From contig NZ_QQBJ01000040.1 in the NCBI RefSeq assembly GCF_003347205.1, positions 1 through 45,396 of the forward strand: 45,396 nucleotides of DNA, given 5' to 3'. This document shows positions 1 through 6,781 of this stretch, one piece after another. This DNA comes from Mycolicibacterium moriokaense. GTDB taxonomy: Bacteria > Actinomycetota > Actinomycetes > Mycobacteriales > Mycobacteriaceae. A program made the translations under genes and the position numbers. The notes below the pieces were generated by a model, which worked only from the letters and a program-made list of their open reading frames with translations, did not search any database and had not been told where the DNA came from. Within the stretch, counting starts at the first letter, position 1. Each line of letters opens with the position of its first letter.

Positions 1-163
1 CGCCGTTCAGGAAGGTATCCCACTGCTGGATCGTCAGCGTCCGATCCTGACCGTCAACCAGGCTCAGCTCGTTGTCCAGTCCCGCGTGAGAGGTACCGGT
101 GCTCACAAAGAGAGCCGCGACCGCGGCGACCATCGCGACAAGTACCCGACTGAATGCCTTCAC
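1..163 (-). CDS. mspA: MspA-family outer-membrane porin (5' part only)
   Basis: This is the first 54 codons of a porin gene cut by the left edge, read from a GTG at 163. The N-terminus has a basic start, a hydrophobic core and a signal-peptidase site after SHA at residue 27. The mature protein then begins GLDNELSLVDGQDR, the start of mature MspA, the octameric porin that lets small hydrophilic solutes cross the mycolate outer membrane. This gene family belongs to fast-growing mycobacteria. The fragment is too short to tell MspA from its close paralogues MspB-D. A purine-rich stretch (AGAAGGG) lies about 14 nt upstream of the GTG, rather far for a ribosome-binding site. Family call is firm; the paralogue is not. 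Confidence 0.9.
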   Translation of the reverse strand, partial: MKAFSRVLVAMVAAVAALFVSTGTSHAGLDNELSLVDGQDRTLTIQQWDTFLNG

Positions 164-603
164 GTTTTTTGCCAAACCCTTCTGCTCGAAATACCGCTTG
201 TCTCCGCTTGCCGCTCGAGCGATCCCCACCCACCTCAAGCAAGCGGCGCAACTGCAGATGCGTCGCCCTTTTGTCCCGCAAGGTCTGAAAGTATCGCAAA
301 GATCCGCTGAGAAGAACCCAAACGTATTCGGCTGCGAAACTGCGGTTGATGTGCTATCGGCCGAGGAAACAGCCCCACGAGGGGGCTTTCGGCAGCGGCA
401 GGAGCGTTGCGCACGGTTGTCCCTCAGTGTTTTCTCAGTGCGGCTTTGTCATGCTGGCGACGTCGGCACAGGGCAACGACCGGCCGGCGCACCGAACTGC
501 ACACCCGAGTCCATCGCTGCTCGTCGTTGACACCGCAGAGCCGTGACGTTCTCCCCTCCGGTAGCAGGTGCGTCGGCCCCGGCGCTTGCCGCGTGCAGAC
601 GTC
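164..603. other. Intergenic region without a supported gene
   Basis: The stretch upstream of the porin gene holds no ORF with family resemblance. It should contain the porin promoter on the minus strand; a GATACT hexamer around 305 could be its -10, but I cannot fix it. The only other structure is the weak hairpin at 371-387. The small ORFs here have no ribosome-binding site or recognisable domain. Confidence 0.5.
371..387 (+). terminator. Weak terminator-like hairpin
   Basis: Arms AGCCCC and GGGGCT flank a 5-nt loop, and only TTC follows. The stem is short and no gene obviously ends before it on the plus strand, so this is tentative. Confidence 0.25.
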
Positions 604-735
604 GCTGCCCGTCTGAAGGTGGGACTACGCGCCGAGGGATTCGTCGTGGTTCACACAGAGACCGGCACCGATGGACTGTGGCAGGCCACAGAGCACCAAT
701 TCGACGTCATCGTGTTTGACATCATGCTGAGCGGG
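604..735 (+). pseudogene. Remnant of a response-regulator receiver domain
   Basis: One frame reads RLKVGLRAEGFVV, then TDGLWQAT, then FDVIVFDIMLSG. This matches the first two thirds of an OmpR-type receiver domain, including the beta3 strand with its phospho-acceptor Asp (FDIML). The normal N-terminal VDDD-type acidic cluster is missing and the frame diverges after IMLSG, where a PG and the switch region should follow. No DNA-binding domain follows. It is an internal fragment left by deletion rather than a working gene. Confidence 0.6.
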
Positions 736-737
736 CC

Positions 738-827
738 GACGACGGCCCCGCCGTGCGCGCGGCCTACCGACGGGCGATGGGCCTGGAACTCGGCTTCTTC
801 GAAGCCGCGCTCATGCCGACCAGCTGA
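738..827 (+). pseudogene. Remnant resembling the C-terminus of a TenA/thiaminase-type protein
   Basis: Directly after the receiver fragment, in another frame, 29 codons read ...AAYRRAMGLELGFFEAAL and end at TGA 825-827. The pattern of aromatic and acidic residues in the last helix (LELGFFEAAL) resembles the C-terminal helix of TenA-family proteins. It abuts the receiver remnant at about 736, as if a deletion joined two unrelated gene ends, and it overlaps the 3' end of the thioesterase on the other strand. The TenA assignment is tentative because so little is left. Confidence 0.35.
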
Positions 828-1824
828 CGGCGGGGCGCGAATAGGGCTCGAAGAGCTGCCGCATCTCGATGAGCTGCCGCGCCTGTCGGTCGAGCCGACG
901 GTCGTCGTCGCAGTCGGGCGTCCACTGTCGCACGGACCTGGCGCGGCCGGATGCGTCCAGCGACACGACGACCAGCAGACCCTCCGCCACCACGTGAGCC
1001 GTGCCGGTGCATACGTCGGCCCTCGTGACCCGGACGTCGAGGTGGGTGCTGCGCGGGCCGGTGTGCACGACGCGTGCGGTCACTGTCACGTGGTCGCCGA
1101 CGGCGAGCCCGCTGCGAAAGCGGATCGAAGCGACATAGGACGTCAGCCCGCCGACGCCGGACCGGTCCGCGGCGCACGCATTGGCCGCATCGTCGATCCA
1201 GCGCATCACCCGGTCGCCGTGTACGGCGCCGTCGCCGCCCGCATCGGCCCGAGTCACCACGACGCGCCGCGTCGTCCGGGAAGAAGCGCCCGCCGGGGTG
1301 AGGCTCTGGCTCGCGATGGCATCCTCGATCCGCCTTCGCGTCCGGATGCGCACCCGCGCCTGCCGCTGACGCTGAAGTTCGAGCATGGTGACCGGCGTCC
1401 AGGACGCCACCCGAACCGGGTTGCCGAGATCGTCGACGGCGACGAAAACCATTGGGCACTGGGTGGTTTGCGGAGTGCCGTGCCCCGCTGCACCGGCCGT
1501 CACGGTGACGAGGACGTGGATGCTGCTGCTGCCGGTGTGAACCAGGCAGGCGTGCACCTCGACGAGTTCGCCTACACCGATGGGGTTGTCGAGGTGGAAG
1601 TTGCCGAGCGAGGCGGCCACACAGCACTGCCCGCTCCATCGGGCAGCGACGGCGCGCGCCGCCCGGTGTATCCAGGTCAGCACCGTGGCGCCGTCGACGA
1701 ATCCGGCCGCGCCCAGATCGCTCGTTGCGACACGGTAGCGGTGGATCATCGTATGGCTGAGCGGATCTCGCGCGGACACAGGCAGCTCGTGGCCGGTGCG
1801 ATCGTCGTTGAGTGTCGACCTCAT
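811..1824 (-). CDS. Acyl-CoA thioesterase with two hotdog domains
   Basis: The 337-residue protein contains two similar halves. Each carries the hotdog pattern of acyl-CoA hydrolases: a helix with WIHRAA or WIDDAA, followed by strands with GDHVTVTARVVHTG in the second half and GELVEVHACLVHTG in the first. Two ACOT-type domains in one chain is the layout of eukaryotic ACOT11/12 and of some actinobacterial homologues. The likely reaction is hydrolysis of acyl-CoA to free acid and CoA in the cytoplasm. The ATG at 1824 is chosen because AAGGAGG lies about 8 nt upstream; the open frame continues further up but without a ribosome site. Substrate chain length cannot be read from sequence. Confidence 0.75.
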   Translation of the reverse strand: MRSTLNDDRTGHELPVSARDPLSHTMIHRYRVATSDLGAAGFVDGATVLTWIHRAARAVAARWSGQCCVAASLGNFHLDNPIGVGELVEVHACLVHTGSSSIHVLVTVTAGAAGHGTPQTTQCPMVFVAVDDLGNPVRVASWTPVTMLELQRQRQARVRIRTRRRIEDAIASQSLTPAGASSRTTRRVVVTRADAGGDGAVHGDRVMRWIDDAANACAADRSGVGGLTSYVASIRFRSGLAVGDHVTVTARVVHTGPRSTHLDVRVTRADVCTGTAHVVAEGLLVVVSLDASGRARSVRQWTPDCDDDRRLDRQARQLIEMRQLFEPYSRPAVSWSA

Positions 1825-1917
1825 GTCGGGGCCTCCTTGCCTCGTGGTGCAGTCAGGATCCGCCGTCGTCGGGGTGTGCAGAGGCGAACGGGTCGCGGGG
1901 CAGTGCTTTCTTGCACG

Positions 1918-1960
1918 ATCCACAGATTCGGTCGCGCACCGAACGCGTGAATCTGTGGAT
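1918..1960. promoter_or_regulatory. 12-bp perfect inverted repeat in a divergent intergenic region
   Basis: ATCCACAGATTC (1918-1929) and GAATCTGTGGAT (1949-1960) are exact reverse complements separated by 19 bp. They lie between the divergent thioesterase and the 2053 gene. The right arm sits just upstream of a possible -10 hexamer TAGTAA (1966-1971), so a protein bound here could control the plus-strand cassette. A regulator site is the simplest reading. The spacer is long for an RNA hairpin and no T-run follows. Confidence 0.5.
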
Positions 1961-2052
1961 TGCGCTAGTAAAGGCCGCAATTCGGGTGAGAACGCTTCAC
2001 GTTCGCCGGGGCGCCGCAGACGATGAGCACCCGAGACACGAGGAGGTGTCAC

Positions 2053-2298
2053 ATGGCCATCACCATCACCATCGTGGTGGGCGCGGCGGTCATCGCACTG
2101 GGCCGTCTTCTGCGCCGCACCAGCCAGTGGCGGCACAGCGACGACGTGTGGTCAGCCGGCGCGGATCCGGACTCGACGTCGTCGCACGCCGAGAAGGCCA
2201 CTACGTGTACGACGCTCGGGGCGGTGGGCGGCGGCTGCGGCGGTTGCGGGGCGGGCTGCGGCGGGGGCTGCGGCGGATGCGGCGGATGCGGCGGCTAG
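2053..2298 (+). CDS. Small membrane-anchored peptide with a Cys/Gly-repeat tail
   Basis: The 81-residue protein has three parts. Residues 1-20 form a hydrophobic helix (MAITITIVVG...) with basic residues after it. Residues 21-51 are polar. Residues 52-81 are almost only Gly and Cys, with cysteines at 52, 62, 65, 69, 73, 76 and 79 and the end GGCGGCGGCGG. AGGAGG stands at a good distance before the ATG at 2053; an upstream in-frame ATG at 2023 has no such site. Similar Cys/Gly tails occur at the end of actinobacterial TIGR04222-type membrane proteins, where a modified or metal-binding tail has been suspected. Here the tail sits on a minimal anchor. It starts a run of three same-strand genes. 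Function is unknown. Confidence 0.7.
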   Translation: MAITITIVVGAAVIALGRLLRRTSQWRHSDDVWSAGADPDSTSSHAEKATTCTTLGAVGGGCGGCGAGCGGGCGGCGGCGG

Positions 2299-2309
2299 GG
2301 GCTCGACAG

Positions 2310-2834
2310 GTGCGTACGGGTGTGCTGCCGTCCATGCGACGCAGGGGATTTCAGCGAGCCGAGGCGGCCGTCGCGGGGCTCGAACTGCCGCCCGCGGTCT
2401 TCAAGACGTGCTCGTGGCAGCCCCGCGAACTGATCGAGACGGGTCTTCGGCAATGGCTGCGTTGCTGTGCGGCCGCGCTTCGCGATGACCGAGTGATCGG
2501 CATGCCCTCGCACGCCGTCGACGAGGCCTGGCACGGGCTGATCCTGTGCACGATGCGGTATCAGCACTTCTGCTCGGCGGCGTACGGGACGTTCCTGCAT
2601 CACAACCCCGCCGGCGGCCAACCGGAGCACATCGCCGCCACCGCAGACCCGATGGAGGAGCAACTGCGGCGCACCGTGATCGCGTGGACGTTGGTCGCCG
2701 CCCCGGGCGAGCAGTGCGTGCTGTGGGATCTCGATCGTCGCGTCGGTGTCGAACGACCGTGGGGACTCGACCCGGCGAGAGTGGCGGAGATCCAGGCGGC
2801 GGCACAGCAGCGACTTATGGAGGTGATGCGATGA
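2310..2834 (+). CDS. Conserved protein with DEAWH and FLHH motifs (bacterial glycine-rich-domain-like family)
   Basis: About 174 residues if the GTG at 2310 is used (AGGGG lies 8 nt upstream); a GTG at 2322 and an ATG at 2334 are alternatives in frame. The core reads VDEAWHGLIL (about 70-79), HFC (86-88) and FLHHNP (95-100). This His/Asp-rich pattern resembles uncharacterised bacterial proteins related to the plant glycine-rich-domain family (D-x-x-WH motif), and it could bind metal. Cysteines at 34, 52, 53, 80 and 88 are notable beside a Cys/Gly peptide. It starts 11 nt after the peptide gene and its stop overlaps the next start (ATGA), so the three genes are probably one operon. No reaction is known. 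Confidence 0.65.
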   Translation: MRTGVLPSMRRRGFQRAEAAVAGLELPPAVFKTCSWQPRELIETGLRQWLRCCAAALRDDRVIGMPSHAVDEAWHGLILCTMRYQHFCSAAYGTFLHHNPAGGQPEHIAATADPMEEQLRRTVIAWTLVAAPGEQCVLWDLDRRVGVERPWGLDPARVAEIQAAAQQRLMEVMR

Positions 2835-3445
2835 CGGAATGGCAGTTGTACTACCGGGACATGGACGGCCGGGTCGTTCGGATCTGTCTTCCGCTGTTCT
2901 TCGGCGCGCTCGCCGCGGCCGGGCTGTGGTTTCTGTTCCTGTTGGTGGTCCACCCGCCGTCCGTCCTCGCAGGCGCTGTGCTGGCGGCGGTGGTGCTGAC
3001 GGCGGTCACCTGGCTGTTCGGCTGGTTGACGCTGCGCCTGGCCACGGCTTCGTGGCGCAGCGGACGGGGAAGTTGGTGGCTGCGCCTGTCCAGCAACGGG
3101 TTCGAGGTCAACGACGGGATATTCCGGCCCCGCCGATACGAGTGGCGTCAGATCGGCACGTTCATGCTCGTCGCACCCGCAGGCCAATGGGGCGACGCAG
3201 TCGACGCCTCCGACGTGACGTTCGCCGACGCCTTCCGGCAGGGCGGCCAGGCGCCCACCGCAGTGCAGGTCGGATACACGCTGGCGCACAGGCGGTCCCG
3301 TTCGATCGTGCGGGAGATGTTCTTCAACTTCCGGGGTCGCGACGGGTCGCTGGCCGACGGTCTGGTCATGGGGTTCTGGGACCGCCCCGCCGAAGACGCG
3401 GTGGATCTGCTGAACGAGTGGCGGCGGCGCTACAAGGCGGCCTGA
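2831..3445 (+). CDS. Two-helix membrane protein with a C-terminal soluble domain
   Basis: The 204-residue protein has transmembrane helices at about 18-40 and 45-68. The C-terminal 130 residues are soluble and include strand-rich stretches (SWWLRLSSNGFEVNDG, YEWRQIGTFML). The layout resembles bacterial PH-like domain membrane proteins, although I cannot confirm the fold. The start ATG overlaps the stop of the preceding gene by 4 nt (ATGA), indicating translational coupling. As the third gene of the Cys/Gly-peptide cassette it could serve in anchoring or export, but this is inference from position only. Confidence 0.6.
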   Translation: MTEWQLYYRDMDGRVVRICLPLFFGALAAAGLWFLFLLVVHPPSVLAGAVLAAVVLTAVTWLFGWLTLRLATASWRSGRGSWWLRLSSNGFEVNDGIFRPRRYEWRQIGTFMLVAPAGQWGDAVDASDVTFADAFRQGGQAPTAVQVGYTLAHRRSRSIVREMFFNFRGRDGSLADGLVMGFWDRPAEDAVDLLNEWRRRYKAA

Positions 3446-3448
3446 GCC

Positions 3449-5608
3449 TCACTGCGGCGCGTCGAAGAGTTCGACAGAACCGTCGGTCGTCGACGGGCTG
3501 TGCGAGCCGACGACGATGCGCCACGAGCCGGGACGCCTTGCCCACGAGCGGGTCTGGGGATCGCGCGCAAGCGTGGGCGTCAGGTCCAGGTCGACGTCGA
3601 CGTCCGCTGACTCCCCGGCGGCCAGGGCGACCCGGCGAAAGCCGATCAGCTGCGGTACAGGCCGGGCCGCCGCGGCATCGACCGCGTAGACCTGTGCGAC
3701 GGAGGACCCGGGCCGCGCGCCTGCGTTGACGGCGCGGACGGTGGCCACACCGTCGGCGTCCGCCGCGTGATGACCCACCAGCTGCCACTCGAACGTCGTG
3801 TACCCCAACCCGAATCCGAAGGGGAAGGCGGCGGCGTTGCCGTCGCGGTCGAGCTTGCGCTGGCCCCACCAGGCGTCGTACTCGATACGGGCGGCCGTCG
3901 AGTCGAAGTACGGCAGGTGCTCTGCGGCCACCGGAATGGCGACCGGCAGTCGGCCACCGGGTTCGGCAACGCCGGTCAGGATGTCGGCGACGGCGCGGCC
4001 GCCTTCCATGCCGGGATACCAGGCCATCAGGATTGCGGGCACCCGATGCCGCCACGCTTCCAAGATGATGGCGCTGCCGCCGACGACGACCACGACGGTG
4101 GCCGGGTTGGCGGCCGCCACCGCCCGCACCAGATCCTCGTCGTCGTCGTGCAGGGTCAGCGACGTGCGGTCGCCGCCGCGGCCGAAGGGGCTGGCCAGAT
4201 AGCCGACGCTGGCCATGATCTTGTCCGTCACGAACCGCACCGGGCGCAGGGTGAACGGGAAGCCGAACAGCGCAGGGCCGGGGCCGCCTTCGGCGATGAT
4301 GCGTTCGCCTTCGTCGTCCGGCCCCAACCCGACCACGACGACGGCGGCTTCGGCGTCGGCGGCGGCGCGCACGGCCTCGGCCACGTCGGCGCCGTCGCGG
4401 TGGTCGATCACGATGTCGGGCAACGCCTCCCGCAGCCCCTCCAGCACCGACACCGTGGTGGGCGGTCGCACGGTCGACGAGCCCCGATCTCCGATGTTGG
4501 CACGATCGGCCAGCGGCCCGACCACGGCAACGCGCCGCAGGTTCGGCGGCAGCGGGAGCACGGGCCGCCCCGCGACCTGGTCGTTCTTCAGCAGGACGCA
4601 GCCCGCAACAGCGACCTCACGCGCCAGCGCGCGATGGTCGGGCGATGCGACCACCTCCCGCGACGGTTCATGCTCGTCGCGCTCGGCGTAGTGCCGCAAC
4701 GTCGTCGCCAGGATGCGGTGCACCGACCGCAGCACCGTCGCCCGACTCACTCGACCGCTGAGCAGCGCGCGGGGCAGTCCGCGCGCCCGCAGCAGCCGCA
4801 ACGGCATCTCGACGTCCAGGCCCGCCTCCAGGCTGGCGACCGCATCGTGCACGCCCGCGATCCAGTCGCTGGTGACGAAGCCGTCGAAACCCCATTCGTC
4901 GCGCAGGATCTCGGTCAGCAACACCTCGTTCTCCGCGGCGAACGCGCCGTTGACCGAGTTGTACGAACTCATCACGGAGTCGACGCCGGCCTCGACCACC
5001 GCCTTGAAGTGCGGAAGGTAGACCTCGTGCAGCGCGTGGTCGTCGACGATGACGTCCAGCTTGAACCGTGAGTCCTCGATCGAATTCAACGCGAAATGCT
5101 TCACGCACGCCATCACGTTGCGGCGCAGGCCCCGGGTCAGGCCGACCGCCATCCGGCCGGTCAGCACCGGATCTTCGCCGTAGCACTCCTGAGCCCGCCC
5201 CCACGCGGGGTGACGCAGCAGGTTGACACACACCGCACCCGAGTAGTTGGCGCCCTGCGCGCGGGCTTCCCGGCCCATGGCCAGCCCGACCCGTTCCTCC
5301 AGCGCGGGGTCCCACGTTGCCGCTCGCATCATCGTCACGGGGAACGCGGTGGAGTGCCCCATCGCGACGCCGCGCGGGCCGTCGCTGAACCGCATGCCCG
5401 GAACGCCCAAACGGGGCAACGCGCCCCCGCTGATCGGCCCCCTCTTCATCCGGCCGGACAGCCGGGGTAGCTCGCGCACCGGGGTGTCGCCGTCCAGCAG
5501 CCACAGCAGTTCGTCGTCGGTCAACTGCCCGGCGATTGCCTCCGCGGCCGCGCGCGCGGCCAGCGCACCCGTCCTGACTTGGCGTAGGCCGTCCGCGAAG
5601 GAGGTCAT
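3449..5608 (-). CDS. Glycoside hydrolase family 3 beta-glucosidase
   Basis: The 719-residue protein is full length for GH3. The N-terminal barrel carries FSDGPRG (about 75-80), KHFALN (170-175) and TSDW, whose Asp at about 248 is the expected nucleophile. The alpha/beta sandwich follows (VAVVGPLAD, AWYPGMEGG), then a fibronectin type III-like domain beginning near PFGFGLGYTTF. It should remove beta-linked glucose or a related sugar from the non-reducing end of glycosides. No signal peptide is visible, so it probably acts in the cytoplasm on imported oligosaccharide or glycoside. AGGAGG lies about 14 nt before the ATG at 5608, somewhat far. It is divergent from the Nudix gene with 60 bp between starts. 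The exact sugar specificity is open. Confidence 0.9.
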   Translation of the reverse strand: MTSFADGLRQVRTGALAARAAAEAIAGQLTDDELLWLLDGDTPVRELPRLSGRMKRGPISGGALPRLGVPGMRFSDGPRGVAMGHSTAFPVTMMRAATWDPALEERVGLAMGREARAQGANYSGAVCVNLLRHPAWGRAQECYGEDPVLTGRMAVGLTRGLRRNVMACVKHFALNSIEDSRFKLDVIVDDHALHEVYLPHFKAVVEAGVDSVMSSYNSVNGAFAAENEVLLTEILRDEWGFDGFVTSDWIAGVHDAVASLEAGLDVEMPLRLLRARGLPRALLSGRVSRATVLRSVHRILATTLRHYAERDEHEPSREVVASPDHRALAREVAVAGCVLLKNDQVAGRPVLPLPPNLRRVAVVGPLADRANIGDRGSSTVRPPTTVSVLEGLREALPDIVIDHRDGADVAEAVRAAADAEAAVVVVGLGPDDEGERIIAEGGPGPALFGFPFTLRPVRFVTDKIMASVGYLASPFGRGGDRTSLTLHDDDEDLVRAVAAANPATVVVVVGGSAIILEAWRHRVPAILMAWYPGMEGGRAVADILTGVAEPGGRLPVAIPVAAEHLPYFDSTAARIEYDAWWGQRKLDRDGNAAAFPFGFGLGYTTFEWQLVGHHAADADGVATVRAVNAGARPGSSVAQVYAVDAAAARPVPQLIGFRRVALAAGESADVDVDLDLTPTLARDPQTRSWARRPGSWRIVVGSHSPSTTDGSVELFDAPQ

Positions 5609-5656
5609 CAGCTACTACTACTCCTCCTCTCTTGCCGGGCGTTTCGCAAGCTCGAA

Positions 5657-5662
5657 TATGGT
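5657..5662 (+). promoter_or_regulatory. -10 element TATGGT of a probably leaderless gene
   Basis: TATGGT ends 6 nt before the GTG at 5669, placing the transcription start at or next to the start codon. There is no ribosome-binding site, as expected for a leaderless mycobacterial mRNA. Confidence 0.45.
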
Positions 5663-5668
5663 CGAGCG

Positions 5669-6388
5669 GTGACCATTGCCTACGACCTCTCGCTGCGTGA
5701 CCGGATCCGTGCCAACCTGGCCGGTCACGATCGTCGGGCGGTCTCCGATCCGACGAAGCGGCACGCGGCCGTGGCGGTGGTGCTCGTCGATTCCGAGTTG
5801 GGCGACGACCGGGTCGACCCGGTTGACGTGGAGCACTGGAACGATGGCCGCGAGGTCGCGCTGGCCGGCCTCGACGGCCGTATGGTCGACGTGTCGGGCG
5901 GTGCCGCTTTCCTGCTGTGCCGCAGGGCAACTCGGCTCTCCGCGCACAGCGCCCAGTGGGCGCTTCCCGGGGGCCGGCTGGACCCCGGCGAAACGGTCGT
6001 CGACGCCGCGCTCCGCGAACTGGACGAAGAAGTGGGTGTCAGGCTGGCCGACGCCGATGTGCTGGGACTGCTCGATGACTACCCAACGCGGTCGGGCTAC
6101 GTCATCACCCCGGTGGTCGTGTGGGGCGGTGGCCGGCTCGATCCGCGCCCTGCCCCCGACGAGGTGGTGGCCGTCTACCGGGTGGGGCTGCATCAGTTGC
6201 AGCGCGCCGACTCGCCGCGCTTCATCACCATCCCGGAGAGCCCGCGTCCTGTCGTTCAGGTTCCGCTGGGCAACGACCTGATCCACGCGCCCACCGGCGC
6301 GGTCCTGCTGCAACTGCGCTGGCTGGGCCTGGAAGGCCGGCACGATCCAGTGCACGAGTTGGAGCAGCCGGTCTTCGCCTGGAGGTAG
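5669..6388 (+). CDS. Nudix hydrolase, CoA-pyrophosphatase-like
   Basis: The 239-residue protein contains a complete Nudix box at about 102-124: GRLDPGE, seven residues, then RELDEEVGV, fitting G-x5-E-x7-RE-U-x-EE-x-G-U. Just before it lies LLCRRATRLSAHSAQWALPGG-like sequence (split here as LLCRR and HSAQWALPGG), similar to the LLxxR/HxGQ signature of CoA and nucleotide-sugar pyrophosphatases. The enzyme should cleave a nucleoside diphosphate linked to another group, using Mg2+. The N-terminal 35 residues and the C-terminal segment (about 190-239) extend beyond the domain. The GTG start fits the -10 element 6 nt upstream. Substrate is uncertain among CoA, NADH and similar. Confidence 0.8.
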   Translation: MTIAYDLSLRDRIRANLAGHDRRAVSDPTKRHAAVAVVLVDSELGDDRVDPVDVEHWNDGREVALAGLDGRMVDVSGGAAFLLCRRATRLSAHSAQWALPGGRLDPGETVVDAALRELDEEVGVRLADADVLGLLDDYPTRSGYVITPVVVWGGGRLDPRPAPDEVVAVYRVGLHQLQRADSPRFITIPESPRPVVQVPLGNDLIHAPTGAVLLQLRWLGLEGRHDPVHELEQPVFAWR

Positions 6389-6410
6389 GAATAAGCGCGA
6401 TGCGCTGCAG

Positions 6411-6436
6411 GTTTACCCGATTGTCCAAACGGGCAT
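6411..6436 (+). promoter_or_regulatory. Candidate SigF-type promoter
   Basis: GTTT (6411-6414, preceded by G) and GGGCAT (6431-6436) are separated by 16 bp. The mycobacterial SigF consensus is GGTTT, 15-17 bp, GGGTAT/A; one base of the -10 differs. It points at the 61-aa gene starting at 6543, leaving a leader of about 100 nt. Confidence 0.5.
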
Positions 6437-6542
6437 TTCTTATCCAGTTCACGGGCTGCGCTGACGGTCGCGCTCAGGTTCGTCGCGCACCATGAGAACT
6501 GAATAACTGCCAGCGACGTCCCGTTCAGAGGTGGTGGTGACG

Positions 6543-6728
6543 ATGACCACGACGGCAACAGCCGGCAATGTCGTATTCCTGGAGGCGCATCCTGCATGGC
6601 GGGTGAACCGCAGGCGTTCGCAGGAAGTCCTGGCCGCGATGCGCAGGCACCCGTCCTACCAGAGCAAGCTGACGCAACCTCCGGCGCTGCCCGACAACGT
6701 GCTCGTGCTTCCCGTCCACGCGCAGTGA
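6543..6728 (+). CDS. Small 61-residue protein of unknown function
   Basis: The reading frame starts MTTTATAGNVVFLEAHPAW and is rich in Arg and Pro, with no transmembrane helix, signal peptide or Cys. A purine-rich AGAGGTGG lies before the ATG at 6543; GTG codons at 6531-6537 are alternative starts. I do not recognise the family. Support for it as a real gene comes from its codon use, its ribosome-binding site and the SigF-type promoter at 6411. Its stop is just upstream of the SoxR-like promoter of the next gene, so the two are probably transcribed separately. Confidence 0.5.
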   Translation: MTTTATAGNVVFLEAHPAWRVNRRRSQEVLAAMRRHPSYQSKLTQPPALPDNVLVLPVHAQ

Positions 6729-6744
6729 CACCGCGAACGCGGCC

Positions 6745-6775
6745 TTGACCTCAACGGAACTTGAGGTCCTAGCGT
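6745..6775 (+). promoter_or_regulatory. SoxR-like operator within a MerR-type promoter
   Basis: A -35 TTGACC (6745-6750) and -10 TAGCGT (6770-6775) are 19 bp apart, the over-long spacer typical of promoters activated by MerR-family regulators. The spacer region holds a dyad GACCTCAA (6747-6754), 6 bp, TTGAGGTC (6761-6768). Its core CCTCAA-N6-TTGAGG equals the outer half-sites of the known SoxR box. The -10 ends 6 nt before the ATG at 6782, so the mRNA should be leaderless. No SoxR or MerR gene is in the window. Confidence 0.75.
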
Positions 6776-6781
6776 GACGGC

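Noticed and set aside
568-1950. 460-residue plus-strand open frame
   Set aside because: Only its first 60 residues have family resemblance (the receiver remnant). The rest is the antisense shadow of the thioesterase, with an Arg/Pro/His-rich composition typical of the wrong frame.
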